Assembly: GCF_965638725.1 (NCBI RefSeq)
Contig: NC_134949.1
Span: forward strand, 54,712,151-54,776,150
Source of the DNA: Aptenodytes patagonicus
Taxonomy: Eukaryota > Chordata > Aves > Sphenisciformes > Spheniscidae
Direction: 5' to 3'
Length of the DNA: 64,000 bases
Position numbers and translations under genes: made by a program. Positions 23,001-35,000 of this stretch are shown here, piece by piece; positions within the stretch are counted from its first letter, which is position 1, and every line of letters begins with the position of its first letter. The notes under the pieces were generated by a model that was not told where the DNA came from, made no database searches, and saw only the letters and a program-made list of their open reading frames with translations.

Positions 23001-26000
23001 CGATTTTTAAATTTATTTCACTTTCCTTTCACTCACCCCTATGGATCTGCATTTCTAGCATTCTTGCTCGTCATCTTTTCCCTCTGCTCTCCTTCCAGGT
23101 TGCCTATTATTCAAGGAGGCACTTTTGCATTCCTGACCCCAACGCTGGCCATGCTGTCTCTCCCCAAGTGGAAGTGCCCTGCCTGGACGCAAAATGCTAC
23201 CCTGGTGAATGCCTCTTCACCAGAGTTCATCGAAGTCTGGCAGACACGGATGCGAGAGGTATATTACATTTTCAGTGACACCTGCTCTGTGTCAGGGCTG
23301 TTTGCTTTCAGAAAAGCATCTGACCATGGTAGGGCCATCAGTGCTGGAGAACCCACCATCCCCAATGGACCTTGGCCCTCACGCTGTTGCAGCTTCCTAA
23401 GCATCCAGTAGTCTCCACTAGGAAAGCAGATGCTTCACTGCTGCTGAACAGGGGACATGCAGACCTCAGGAGATTTATGGTCCCTGCAAAGTCTCCACTG
23501 GTCCAGCCAGATCCTTTCTCCATGAAGCATGGTTAGCCTTGAGGAAGGAAGGGAGGGAAGATATTTCCAAGGAAGGGACCCTGTCTAAGCACAGGAAACC
23601 TAGTAAAAAGAAATGTGAGGGCAGAGCTTACTGTAAATATTAAGGAAAAGTGCATTCTTAGTCAAAAGAGAGAAGGAAAGGTCAGGGATCTCAGTGCCTT
23701 GTCCTACATCTGTTGCCTTATCAGAGTAGGTGACTAAATTTGCCTCTGTCAATCCATACGTTGGGGTGCTTTGCAAAGCACACGGAAAACGTGAGCTCAC
23801 GAAGGATTTGCTGTGCAGCACAGGCTGCCCTCCCTACTGACACTTGTAAATCTGCCACAAGGGTAGTGCTGCCTTCTCCTTTCAGGCTGGGTGCTTCACC
23901 CCAGCCTCTTCTCCTTGGAGCGGGAATGAGGGAAGGTGCTGAGCACCGCAGAGGACCCAGCCTGGGTTTATCACCAAATCTGTGAAGGCAGAGAACAGCC
24001 CTACACCTGCCTGGAGTGACGTGAGCAGCGAACCGGCATTTCAGGATGTAATCACTGGCTACTTAGCAGTGGTTGTCAAACACAGGAAAGTTCAGGGTGA
24101 TAAATGTGTCCCCGGAGGGAAACTGATAGAAAAAACCAGAAACTGTAATGACCCACCTGCCCTACCAGCGTGCTGAAATGCCCCAAGCCCTTCACAGATG
24201 GGAGATGAGTGGACACCATGGTTCTGCTCCCGTTTTTGGGGCAAGAGATTTTCCCCTGAGTTTTGGGGGAGCAGGAAGAGAGAGTGCAGGGAAGCTGATG
24301 CATGCTTGAGTGGCCCAAGAGGCCAGGGAGGAGGGGGTGTCTGGAACAAAATTAGCCCTGTTGAGGACTAAATCCATCAGCCAAGGGGGGAGTTGGTGTG
24401 TTGGTACTTTGGTGGTCCTTCATCACATGTAATGCTCAGCTAGGCTTTGCTGTAGTCAGCGGGAAGCCTCTGTGCTGGTCCATCACTGGAGGCTGAGCTT
24501 GGTTCTCACACTGGTTTTGCACTGATTTATGAAGAAAAGTCTCCACAGCTGGAGCTCCTTTCAACCTCTGCTCTCTTCCTCCGTTTTCCAGGTGCAAGGA
24601 GCTATCATTGTAGCTTCCTGCTTTCAAATCTTCGTTGGATTTTCTGGCCTGATCGGATTTCTGATGAGGTTCATTGGCCCTCTGACAATTGCTCCCACCA
24701 TCACCTTGGTTGCGCTACCTCTCTTTGACTCAGCTGGGGATGAGGCTGGGCAGCACTGGGGCATAGCGTTCATGTAAGTCTCACTTCCTCATGGGAAAGC
24801 TGAGTGTACACAAACTGCCTACCTCTAACAGGAAATCAAGTGTCGCAGTCTTGTAGCAGGGTTCCCTGGGTTAGAGGTTTATTTGTTGAGCACTAACATG
24901 TGGCAGGCTTGTGCAAGACAGCAGTGTGGCATAGTTCCCCTCCCTCCCCTGGAGGTTAGAGCCCTCAGCAACAAAGCAAAACCCAAAAATGAGTTAAAAA
25001 ATCTGATTTTTGTGAAAATGTAAAGTTCACAGGTCAGTAGAGAAACAAATCTTTCTCACGTGTGGTTCCTGGGGACAGTCTCCATCACAGTTGTCTATGC
25101 ATACTGTCTTACACACCCATTATTTAAGTTAAAAAAACATTCCTAAAATGACAAAGTTGAGCACTCAGAATTAGGTATTCCTTGAGTTAAAATAGCTGGT
25201 GCTTTTTGTATTGTTTTCACACAAAGAGGAGGAACTTTTTTCTCCACAGAGGGCCTGGGGGGCTCTGGAAATCTCTGTGCATGTGGCTTTGCAGCATTGA
25301 GTGCTGTTTCAGGGATATTTGTGTGCATGCCCTTGTGCATGAGTGTACAAGTGTGCTTGGTGGCAGGATTTCCTTGGTATTTCAGAAATGAATTCAAAAA
25401 GTAGAAAGACCACTGCATGGTTCCGCTGCAGATTTGGCACCTTCAGGTCCCTAATGCAGACTTCAACTTGGGATAACATGCAACAGGAGTAGGTTGTTAT
25501 CCTCTCTATGGGCTCCCATCAGTTTGCTAGTGCTTTCAGAGTTGCCTTTGGAGACTCAGGGGCGAGGCTTGACTGCAGCCCCAGGAAGGCAGCATGCTGT
25601 TGTGGGGACATGCTCCAGTTCACCTCCCTCAGGTTCTCTTCTCCTCCCCACACCTGCCCTCCCAGGCCCCAAAAGCCACCCCTCTTCTCCACCTCCAGTT
25701 CCTCACTTAACTGGTTTCTTTCACCAGCACCCCTTATGACCCCAAGCCCTGCCTGCCCCCAGCTTTCCTTTCACCATTGTTTCTCCCACCACGTCTCTGG
25801 CTTGTTGTCCTGTTCTCCAGCTCTGATGATTTGTCCTAGCCCCTTTTCTTAGCCAGTCTGAATTTTCCCTTCAAAATTTATATCCTTGTCTGGACTATCT
25901 CTGTTTTCTGCCTCCTTTCTCCAGTCAGTGGCTCCTAACCTCAGTCCCTCACTTGACCTCTTTGCCCAACTGTGCTACTCCATTAGTGGGGTCGCAGCCC

Positions 26001-29000
26001 TCCAACCCGTGTCCCTGTTCTCAACTCTGGTCACTCTTTCTGTCTTGTTCATTTCTTTACTATCTTTACCCGTGCTAATCCCAGTCCTTTCTTCCGTGAC
26101 TCAGACACCTTAGCCCCAACCTGATCATCATGCTTTGGGCTGTCTGAGTTTGTGTCCTCTTTTGCTGCCTCCATGCTCCACGGGTGCCATTAGGGAAAGG
26201 GGGAGAAGGGTGATGGAGAAGGCAGAAGACATGAGCCATGTGGTCTCAGCCTTGCTGTCCAGCCCCATCACATTCCAGAGCTCCCATGATGGGCGATACC
26301 TGCTGTTGCCTCAAGAAACTGGTCTAGTGCGTGCTCACTTGCTCCCTGGTGATGGTGCATCACTGGGCAAGGCCTGGACGTACTCAGAAAGCTCAGAATC
26401 TTTATGGGCTGCAAATACTAGAGCCTGAGATATTTCTGCTGACTGCTTGGGACCTGGGATGAATAATCATTGTTACAGACTGATCATAGTTGAGCAGATT
26501 TTTGTGAGAAAGAGCAATATCCCTCACCCCAAAGAACAAGTTCTACTAAATCTCAAATTTCTGTTCCAGGTCATAAGCAGACCCTGCTACTGCTCAAGGC
26601 AAAATGACCTTCTCAACGCAGGCTATATACTATATCTATTTCCTGAACATCATTCTTTGAAATAGGTTTGGGATATATCTTTCCAGAAATATTTGGCCTG
26701 AGGCAGACGTTTTCCATGGAAATTTTCATCCTGAATGGGTAAAGTTAGGCAGAATTATAAGCAGCTGAAAATAGCATTTGTTAATGGAATGTGTCAGGCA
26801 ACCTGAATAATAAGCAGTGACACCTACCCGAGATAGACGAGGGCTCTGCAGTGATTCATAAGGCTGCCAAGCACCTTTGTTAATGCAAATTCACAAAATG
26901 TACACTGACGCAGACTGTCTGGGCTCTGTAGCTTTAGAAACCACAAATGGAAACTAGTTCCTCCTCAGACTTTCTGCCTCCAGTCATTCAGTGCTTTGAA
27001 TCGTGATTGATAGATAACCTTTGGCTGTACGTTGTAGTGTGTCTTTGCAGAGAGGTGAGGTTAGCGTTTCCTTTGCACTGCTGGTATTCTGCCTACCCGT
27101 GAATATTGCACCTGTAGCTTGTCACCTTTTCATGCATGGAAAACTACCAGTTTTCTGTGCACTGTCAGTGCACTTCAACTGGTGCAATTGATTTCTCACC
27201 AAATCCTATCCGGATTAATTCACTCAATGTATACAATTCAGATTTGTTATAAAAGAATGAGGAGCCCTTCAGAGGCCTGGTTAACATAGGAGGAAAATGT
27301 CCAAGGTCTTCTACCAGCTCAGCAGTCAAGGTGGGATGCCCAGTCCCTGCCCTCTCGCCGCATATTGCAGCCTCCAGCTTCATCTGGTTGCTCTTTCTGG
27401 GGGGAAGACACACCGGGGGCAGACAGGGCTTGCTGTGAGTGCACCCAGCTGTGCTGCCGTTCGCGGGAGATGTGTCCTACACGAGGGGTGGGAGAGGAGC
27501 TGCACCTCATGGTTGCTTTCACCAGAATGAGCCGCGGGTGCTGCCAGGGGCACAGGTGAGCACCTCTGCCTTGGAGGACCCCTCCGCCACACAGCCCTCG
27601 CAGACTGGAGGGTCGTGCTCCCCCCTTTTTGGCTGGTGGGGAGGGCTCTGTGGGCGCTACATGCAGCCCCACAGTCTCACCATGTTCTTTTCTTTCAAAA
27701 CAGGGACTTGCACAAACAAATAAAATCTTTCTTTTCTCTGTGCCATGTAGGAGCTTTTTGCTGCTTGCAGAGCAGCATAGGTAAACCTGACATCAGGAAA
27801 CCAATGAAACCTGTATTTCCAGTATATCTGAATTACACAGAGGTTCAGGGACAGTTTCCTACATAGCCTGCCTGGACCTTGCACATCTCTGACGTTTTTC
27901 TTTTACTCAAGTATCATTTTTAAGCTCTGGCCACTGTGTCATACTCAGTGATGCATCGTCTGGGGAGTCAGTTCTGAAACAAAAGGGGAAAAAAATATTT
28001 GCAAATGCAGCAGAGCTGTCAGTAGAGTATGATGGAAAGCATGTCCACCCCAGGCTTGTTGGAGTGGGGAGCCACCCTCTGGTGCCGAGAGCCTGGTTCT
28101 TGGGGTACTCTGGAGTCTGGGTCCTCAGGTAGCATGTGGGGACAGGCGGGCAGCTCAGCACCCACTTTGTCTTATGGTCTGTTTTTCTCTCCTCCTAGGA
28201 CTATTTCTTTCATAGTTCTGTTCTCTCAGTACCTGAAAGATGTCCCTGTGCCGCTGCCATCTTACCAGAGAGGCAAGAAGTGCCACCTCTCCCCGGTCTA
28301 CCTCTTCCAGATCTTCCCAGTACGTTGGGGTTCCCGGAGACCCAGTGGTCGTGGCAGAGGGACCGGCCTCACCCACCCCGGGCTGCCTGGGCTCTTTCCA
28401 CTCGTGTCCAGCTGAATTAGTGCTTCCCAGCCCAGCCTGCGCGGCAAGGGGGCACAGGGGGAGAAGGTCCCCATGGCTCTGCATGTGGGGAGAGAAGGAG
28501 GGAGGGACGGCCACCAGGACCCCCTCCCATCCCTCTGCCTCCATCCCACGTGCAGGGGAAAGGGTCAGGCAGGGAGACACCTTGTCCCCCACAACTGTGC
28601 CGGAGACGCAGCCATGCCCTAACCGGACCCCACTGCTGCATGTGATGGACAGGTGCTGCTGGGGCTCTCCCTGAGCTGGCTGCTCTGCTATGTGCTGACG
28701 GTGACTGACGTCCTCCCTGCAGACCCCACCGCCTACGGCCACCTGGCCCGGACGGACACCCGTGGGGATGTTTTGTCCCAGGCTCCCTGGTTTCGGCTGC
28801 CTTACCCAGGTACCACTGCCTCCACTTTCCCCATCCCGCCATGCTGCTCCCTGGTCCAGCTTACACCTCTGCCTATGGCTAGCTGGGGGAGATGAAATGC
28901 CAAAACTCAGGCAAACACCCACAAGCACCCTCGCTGCTCTTCCCCCCCCGCAATAGATTTCAGGGCAAACGTGCCCCACTGACCTGAACCGAGCTCTTTA

Positions 29001-32000
29001 CTTGCAGGCCAGTGGGGAGTGCCAACCGTCAGCCTGGCTGGGATATTCGGCATCTTAGCCGGGGTGATTTCCTCCATGCTGGAGTCCGTGGGAGATTACT
29101 ACGCCTGTGCCCGCCTGTCTGGGGCCCCGCCGCCGCCGAAGCATGCCATCAGCCGTGGGATCGGGGTAGAAGGCATCGGCTGCCTCCTGGCCGGTGCCTG
29201 GGGGACGGGGAACGGCACCACGTCGTACAGCGAGAATGTGGGGGCCCTGGGCATCACCAAGGTAAGCCTTGCTGCAGCAGGGTGGCTGTGGTGCCCTGGC
29301 CCTCCTGGAGGTTTCCCCCAGGGGTGTATGTACAAAGGAGTGGTGCACATGGGTATGTGCTGGACTTGGGATGTGATCTTAGCCCACGTCCTGCAAGGCA
29401 TGCCAGAAAAATGTGCCCTGGCACATTGGTGACCACCTCAGCAGCACTACGAATCACCTAACAGAGGTGTCAGTCCCTCTCTCTCTCTGCTTGTAGTCTG
29501 CATATGGGACGAGTGCACGCTGCTGTTACTCATGGCACCTGGCTTAGGTGAGACTAAAGAGAGCACATCTGAGATAACCTGGAAACTTCCTGAGGACTGA
29601 CTTTATCAAAGACTATCTGTCTGTCTGTCTGTCTGTCTTCCTAAATATATTTATGAAGAGGAGAGGGAAAGGGAAAGGGAAAGGGAAAGGGAAAGGGAAA
29701 GGGAAAGGGAAGGGAAGGGAAGGGAAGGGAAGGGAAGGGAAGGGAAGGGAAGGGAAGGGAAGGGAAGGGAAGGGGGAAAAAGAAACTATTTAATAGGGCT
29801 CCAAATTCCAGAATTTTTATAACCCAAGGATGGCAATCATGTGACAAGTAGACTATTTCTTTGGGGTTATAAAATGTGATGGCAAAGGTTTATGTTTTTA
29901 CCTCTCTATAAAGTTTTGTGAATCCCTTGAGTCTCTTACTGCTCTTATAAGGGAAAGAAATTTCCAGAGATCAGCTTGACAACCAGATCATAGATTTTCA
30001 CTAAGCTTTGCAGCCAGGGAACGGGTACATCCAGCAGCCAACTGGAGAACATTTTTAAATCATTGTCAAATAAGCAATGTCATGTCAGCAGAGCTGTGAG
30101 TCAGTAAATAAATGCAGAATTTGACTTATGGCTCCCACTCTATAATATTGCTTATTTCACTGGATTTTATAAACCTCACTCACAATAACCATTTTTCACA
30201 GACTGAAGCGTTAGTGTTTGACCAAGGTGACCTCTTCCAGCAGCAAGGGCTGTCTGGATGTCTTCATGGAGTCCAGTTTAGCCTGTCACCACACGTACCT
30301 TGTCACTATGAAATCTGTGCATACTGACCATATACCTGAGCGCATTCTTTCCTGACGTGTAGTTTGCTGCATACATTGTGTGTATGGGATGTAGCATAGT
30401 GCAGAAGTGCCCAGACTCATAATTATCAGATTATAGGACATGTTCTCCCCATGTACGCTAAGTCCTTCAGGTGGACATGCCATCCTTGCTGATTCAGGAG
30501 AGACGTTTCCGTTAGATCCCACCTCTGCTCACCTCGTTCACACTTAAGAGAGCAGAAAATACAGTCTCATCTCAGTCAACCTTAAATCAGTGTAAAGACT
30601 CTGGCTGGGATAGATGGGGATGCTGAGAGCACAAGGCAGATTTCATTTCATTTTTTACGTGGGAAACACATTTTTCCATAACAAATGGCAACGCAAGGGA
30701 CTTGTTTCCTCTGCTTAAACAGAGGTGTCCAGCGCTACCTGAAACATCTTTGGAGATCTCAGATATCCACAGGGGCAAGGAGAAGCTGCCGGAAGCTGCC
30801 AAGATGCAACATCTTAAATGGCACCAGGCACCTATGTTTAAACTGCTTGATCAAGCCCAGCATGCCAGTGCTGAGCTCTCATTTCCAAGAAAAGAAGAGG
30901 AGGATTTTAAGGAGAGGTAAAGACCTCAGAGTCACCATATAGATAGTAGGGAACTGTGCGGTTTCTTCGACCTTAAGAATAAGAACTGATTTTCTTGTTT
31001 TCCTGACATAATTGAAACAAACTCTAAACTAGAGGCTTTAGCAGCATATGCTCACAGCTGTGGTATCAGTGGATTAGGTAATTTGCCTTTAAGGCCAACT
31101 CCATATACTGGGTAATTTGACATTTTGGCAGATTAAGAATTTGAAGCTTCATTCTAATCCTGGAACAAATAAATCTGTTGGCTTTTATTAAATTACAGTT
31201 TTAATGGTAATGATGTCCCAAGGTTTTAAGCCAAGGAATATAAAAAGCCCACCTGAAGGCAATGCATGATTTTATTTTGAAACGCCCCACCAAATCTTTT
31301 TCATTTATCTTTCACAATCAAGTAAGACTTAAAATATTGTAAAGGGACATGTTTAAGAAATACTTAAAAAGAGACACTACTAGTTAGTGGAAATGTTTTT
31401 GTTGAAAGCATTCACAAAAAGCCCTTCCTGTAAATATGACATTCTTTAGATATTTAAAGGGAGGGATTAAAATATTTAATTGAACTATAAAATGTTTGCA
31501 GAGGATTACAGAGTTTCCCTGCCTAAGACACGAATGTTGTAAATCTTAGCATGATTCTTTAAGCTGTCCAAGTTTTGGTGCAAGTCATATCTTGAATTGA
31601 AAATCTAATAAATATTGCTGCTTTTCTTTTTAGTTTCTATAGTCTGTAAATATCTCTTTCATCCCTTTGTTTGGCAGATACTCTTTTTTTTCCTATTCAC
31701 ATGCTCTAACAGATCTGAATGAAAGGCATGGCTTGGTGCTTCATCCCATCTTTGTTGTAGTGCCCAACCAAGAAAAGGCCACCCTGGCTCTTCCTAGGGG
31801 AAAAAAAAAAAAGAAAAAAAAAAAGAGAAAAAAAATGGTTTTACTGAAGCTAGATGGGTGATGAGAGATAGGGACAGACCAAGAGACTTCCCGGCTTCTT
31901 ATTAGCCATTTGTTGACCATGGAAAAGGTATATCAGATCCCAGAGCTTGGGATCAAAGCAGCCGGCCTGGCCAGCTCTGCTCTCCTGAATCTTGGTCTCC

Positions 32001-35000
32001 AGGGAGTGGAGGGATCGGTATGGGACACCTAGTGGAAAGCCATTTTTAGATGGCAATCCAAACCCTGGTGGAAAGATTGTCCAGTGAATTGACCGGGTGG
32101 TTGCAGCTCCAGCCTGTGGGTCTGTCAAGACATTTCTAGGCTGGAGCGAGAGCAAAGCTGTGTGTGGGAATTACTGTGCTCTTAATTTAATAATAATTTT
32201 TTTGTTTAACAGCAAACTGTTAAATTCCTGACAACAGTAGGAAAGAGGATAGCATCAGGTAAATAGGTGTGGATCCATGCTTGCTCTCAGAGTGCCTTTC
32301 ATGATAAATATTTACTAGTCTGCAAATACAGATGCTTCCTGTGCAGTGCGAGCATCCCTGCTCACCGGTGGCTGCATCTGAACCTGTGACTGAACATGCC
32401 ATTGAGTGCTTTGGCCCGAGGTGCAACCCCTGCCTGGCAGGTTGGCGCTGGAGCCTGCCATCCCTCGCCTCTCTGCACTGGTCGGTGTGTGATTGCCTCC
32501 TCTTCCTCTTGCCCCAGGTAGGGAGTCGAATGGTGATCACTGCTGGTGCCTGTGCCATGCTCCTGAGCGGCATCTTCGGGAAAGTCGGAGCGATGCTTGC
32601 CAGCATACCTACCCCTGTGATCGGAGGCATGTTCCTTGTGATGTTTGGAGTTATCACGGCAGTGGGGATTTCCAATTTGCAGGTAACAGCTGTGCGAGCG
32701 CCGTTTCATCCCTAGGGAAGGGGACTTTGGTTTCAAGTCAGGTTCTTACCAGGCTGAGTCAGGTATAACCACACTGCAGCAAATGCAAACATTTGCGTTG
32801 ACAGTTCCTCAGGTGAAGATGAGGGCACGTACCCAGAGGGACTAAATTGCAGAGGGCTCCCTGGTTGGGGCAGGGCTTGCTGATACCAGGGGCAGCAGGA
32901 TGACTAATGCTCCAGTAGCACCAGGATTGCTGCCTGGGTCCACTCCTGCATGCAGTGTTTATATCCGAGCATGTCTCATGAACACGACAGTAATCAACAG
33001 ATTTGGGTAATTCCAAATGTAATGTATACAATTTCTCTGTACAGTACACAGATATGAACTCCTCCAGAAACATCTTTGTCTTTGGATTTTCTGTATTTGC
33101 TGGCCTCACGGTTCCCAACTGGGCAAGCAAAAATAGTACACTGCTGGAAACAGGTAAGAAGCGACATCAGAAGCATTTTTTGTAGCATAAAACTGAAGCA
33201 AAGGCTGATTCAGAGAAATCTTTTAAAATGCAGGTTTTCCTGATAAAATCCTGAAACCTGTTCGGTGACTATTGCCTGTTTCTTTCTGAGAGGGCTGTTC
33301 TTGCCCTTTGCTCTGATGCACAGCTCTGGTGTGGAAATCTCTGCTCTTGATCAGTGACTGCACCTCGCCAGATTCCTGTCAGGCTAAGGATTGCAGAGCT
33401 TTTCCTTGGGACACATTCTTGGGATGGGGCTTTGGGCAGGAGAAAATCCAGGACTGAATCCTGATTAAGACCTCAACGAATGAGGCTTTCTTACATGTTC
33501 ATACACAATAAAACTTTGTACTTCCAAAACACAAGAGCAGACTCTTCTACTAAATTCCATCAAGTTCACTTCATTGAAATTTCCAGTCCTCCAAGTTATG
33601 CCCTCATTGTGTCTCGTGTGACTAATGTGTTTGTCACAAAGACTGTAGTGTCCTCTCTTAAGGTATATATGGCATGCTGAGTGGGCTGTTGAAAGCTGGG
33701 CCCACAAACCACATGCTCTATAGATGGTCTCTCAGATGCTCTATGTCACTGGGCTATTTTGCTCATGTCAATTAGCCCTCACGGAGAAATATCACACCGA
33801 TTAACTTGTGGTGAAATCCCATGCTAAATGTACCTATATTTCTTTGGGAACTGAAGCTCATGCGTTTGTAGGGAACTGTTATGTCATTATATGTTATGCA
33901 TGGAGGTGCAGAACATGTTTGGAGCAGAAGGCTGCTTTTTCTGGGACAGTGCTGTGGTCTGCACTGTTAATAGGCTCTTAATGTACTCATGAGTCATCTC
34001 CTGCCCACCAGCAGCTGGGTCAGTGAATAATTATGCAGAATAGAACTGTAGGTCTGAAACTGGCAGTGAGATCAGTCTCCCTTGCATTGCCAAATCTTAA
34101 GCTCTGCTTTGGGATTTGCAAGTCTTGTCTAAACAAGCATGCAGCTTGCAGCCTCTTGGCACGGGGTATGTTGCTGGTCAAACATGCGTCTCTGCACCGC
34201 TATCCAAAGCTTTGTTTTTCTGCTAGGAATCATCCAGCTGGACCAGGTGATCCAGGTGCTTCTCACCACTGGCATGTTCGTGGGCGGACTCCTGGGGTTT
34301 ATCCTTGATAACACCATTCCAGGTAGGATTTGCTGAAATGAGCTAAGCTACTAGTTTGTGCCTGCCCTAGGGTTTGTTTCCTAGTATTTTTTGTCTTCAT
34401 GACTACTGCTCTATGGGCAGGAGTTGTGCTGGCAACCATGAAACACCATGTGACTGAACTCCTCCCAGAGAGGGGAGAGGAACAGGAGACATCACTGAAA
34501 TGGTCTCCGGTTGGAAAACAGCAGCTTATCAAAAACGAACTCATTTTTCAGGAACAACCCAGTCTGAGGAAAAGGTTTATTTGGGAAAAATGTCTTTTAG
34601 AGAAAATGCCAGCCTAGAGCCATATTGCTGGTTGAAAGGAGAGAGAAAGGCAACTACAAGAAGTGGAAGGAGCCAGCGCATGCCTCCTTATGAGAGCTGC
34701 TAAAACTGAGGCTGAACTGGTGCCACAGCAGTGGAAAGCAGTAGGAAAGGCTGATGACCAAAGATAGGATATAGCACCTGCAGCTGGCCCTCACAGACAA
34801 CAAAGAGCCTCTGATTTTCATCGAGCCTGGGGAGGGATGGCATAAGAATAGGAGAGGAAACCCTCTTTTCTGCTACAGAAAAAGAGCAGGAAGGACACTC
34901 TGTTAACCAGATTCTTTTACCGTCTCAGGCTTTTTGGAAAGCCAATCTCCTTTTGGTTCATTAATTTTCTTGTAGGCCTTGATCTTCAGCTCCTCCAGGC

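Larger units (their letters stand above)
29262..32517. other. SLC23A4 intron 8
   Basis: Contains a CTGT microsatellite, a 110-base polypurine tract and an A-rich run (31800-31835). No exon was seen. Confidence 0.5.

Noticed and set aside
28155-28979. 274-codon minus-strand frame
   Set aside because: Antisense to SLC23A4 exons 6-7 and their GC-rich intron; a shadow of real coding sequence.
29641-29847. Minus-strand frame of repeating FPSLP units
   Set aside because: Translation of the GGGAA repeat; not a gene.
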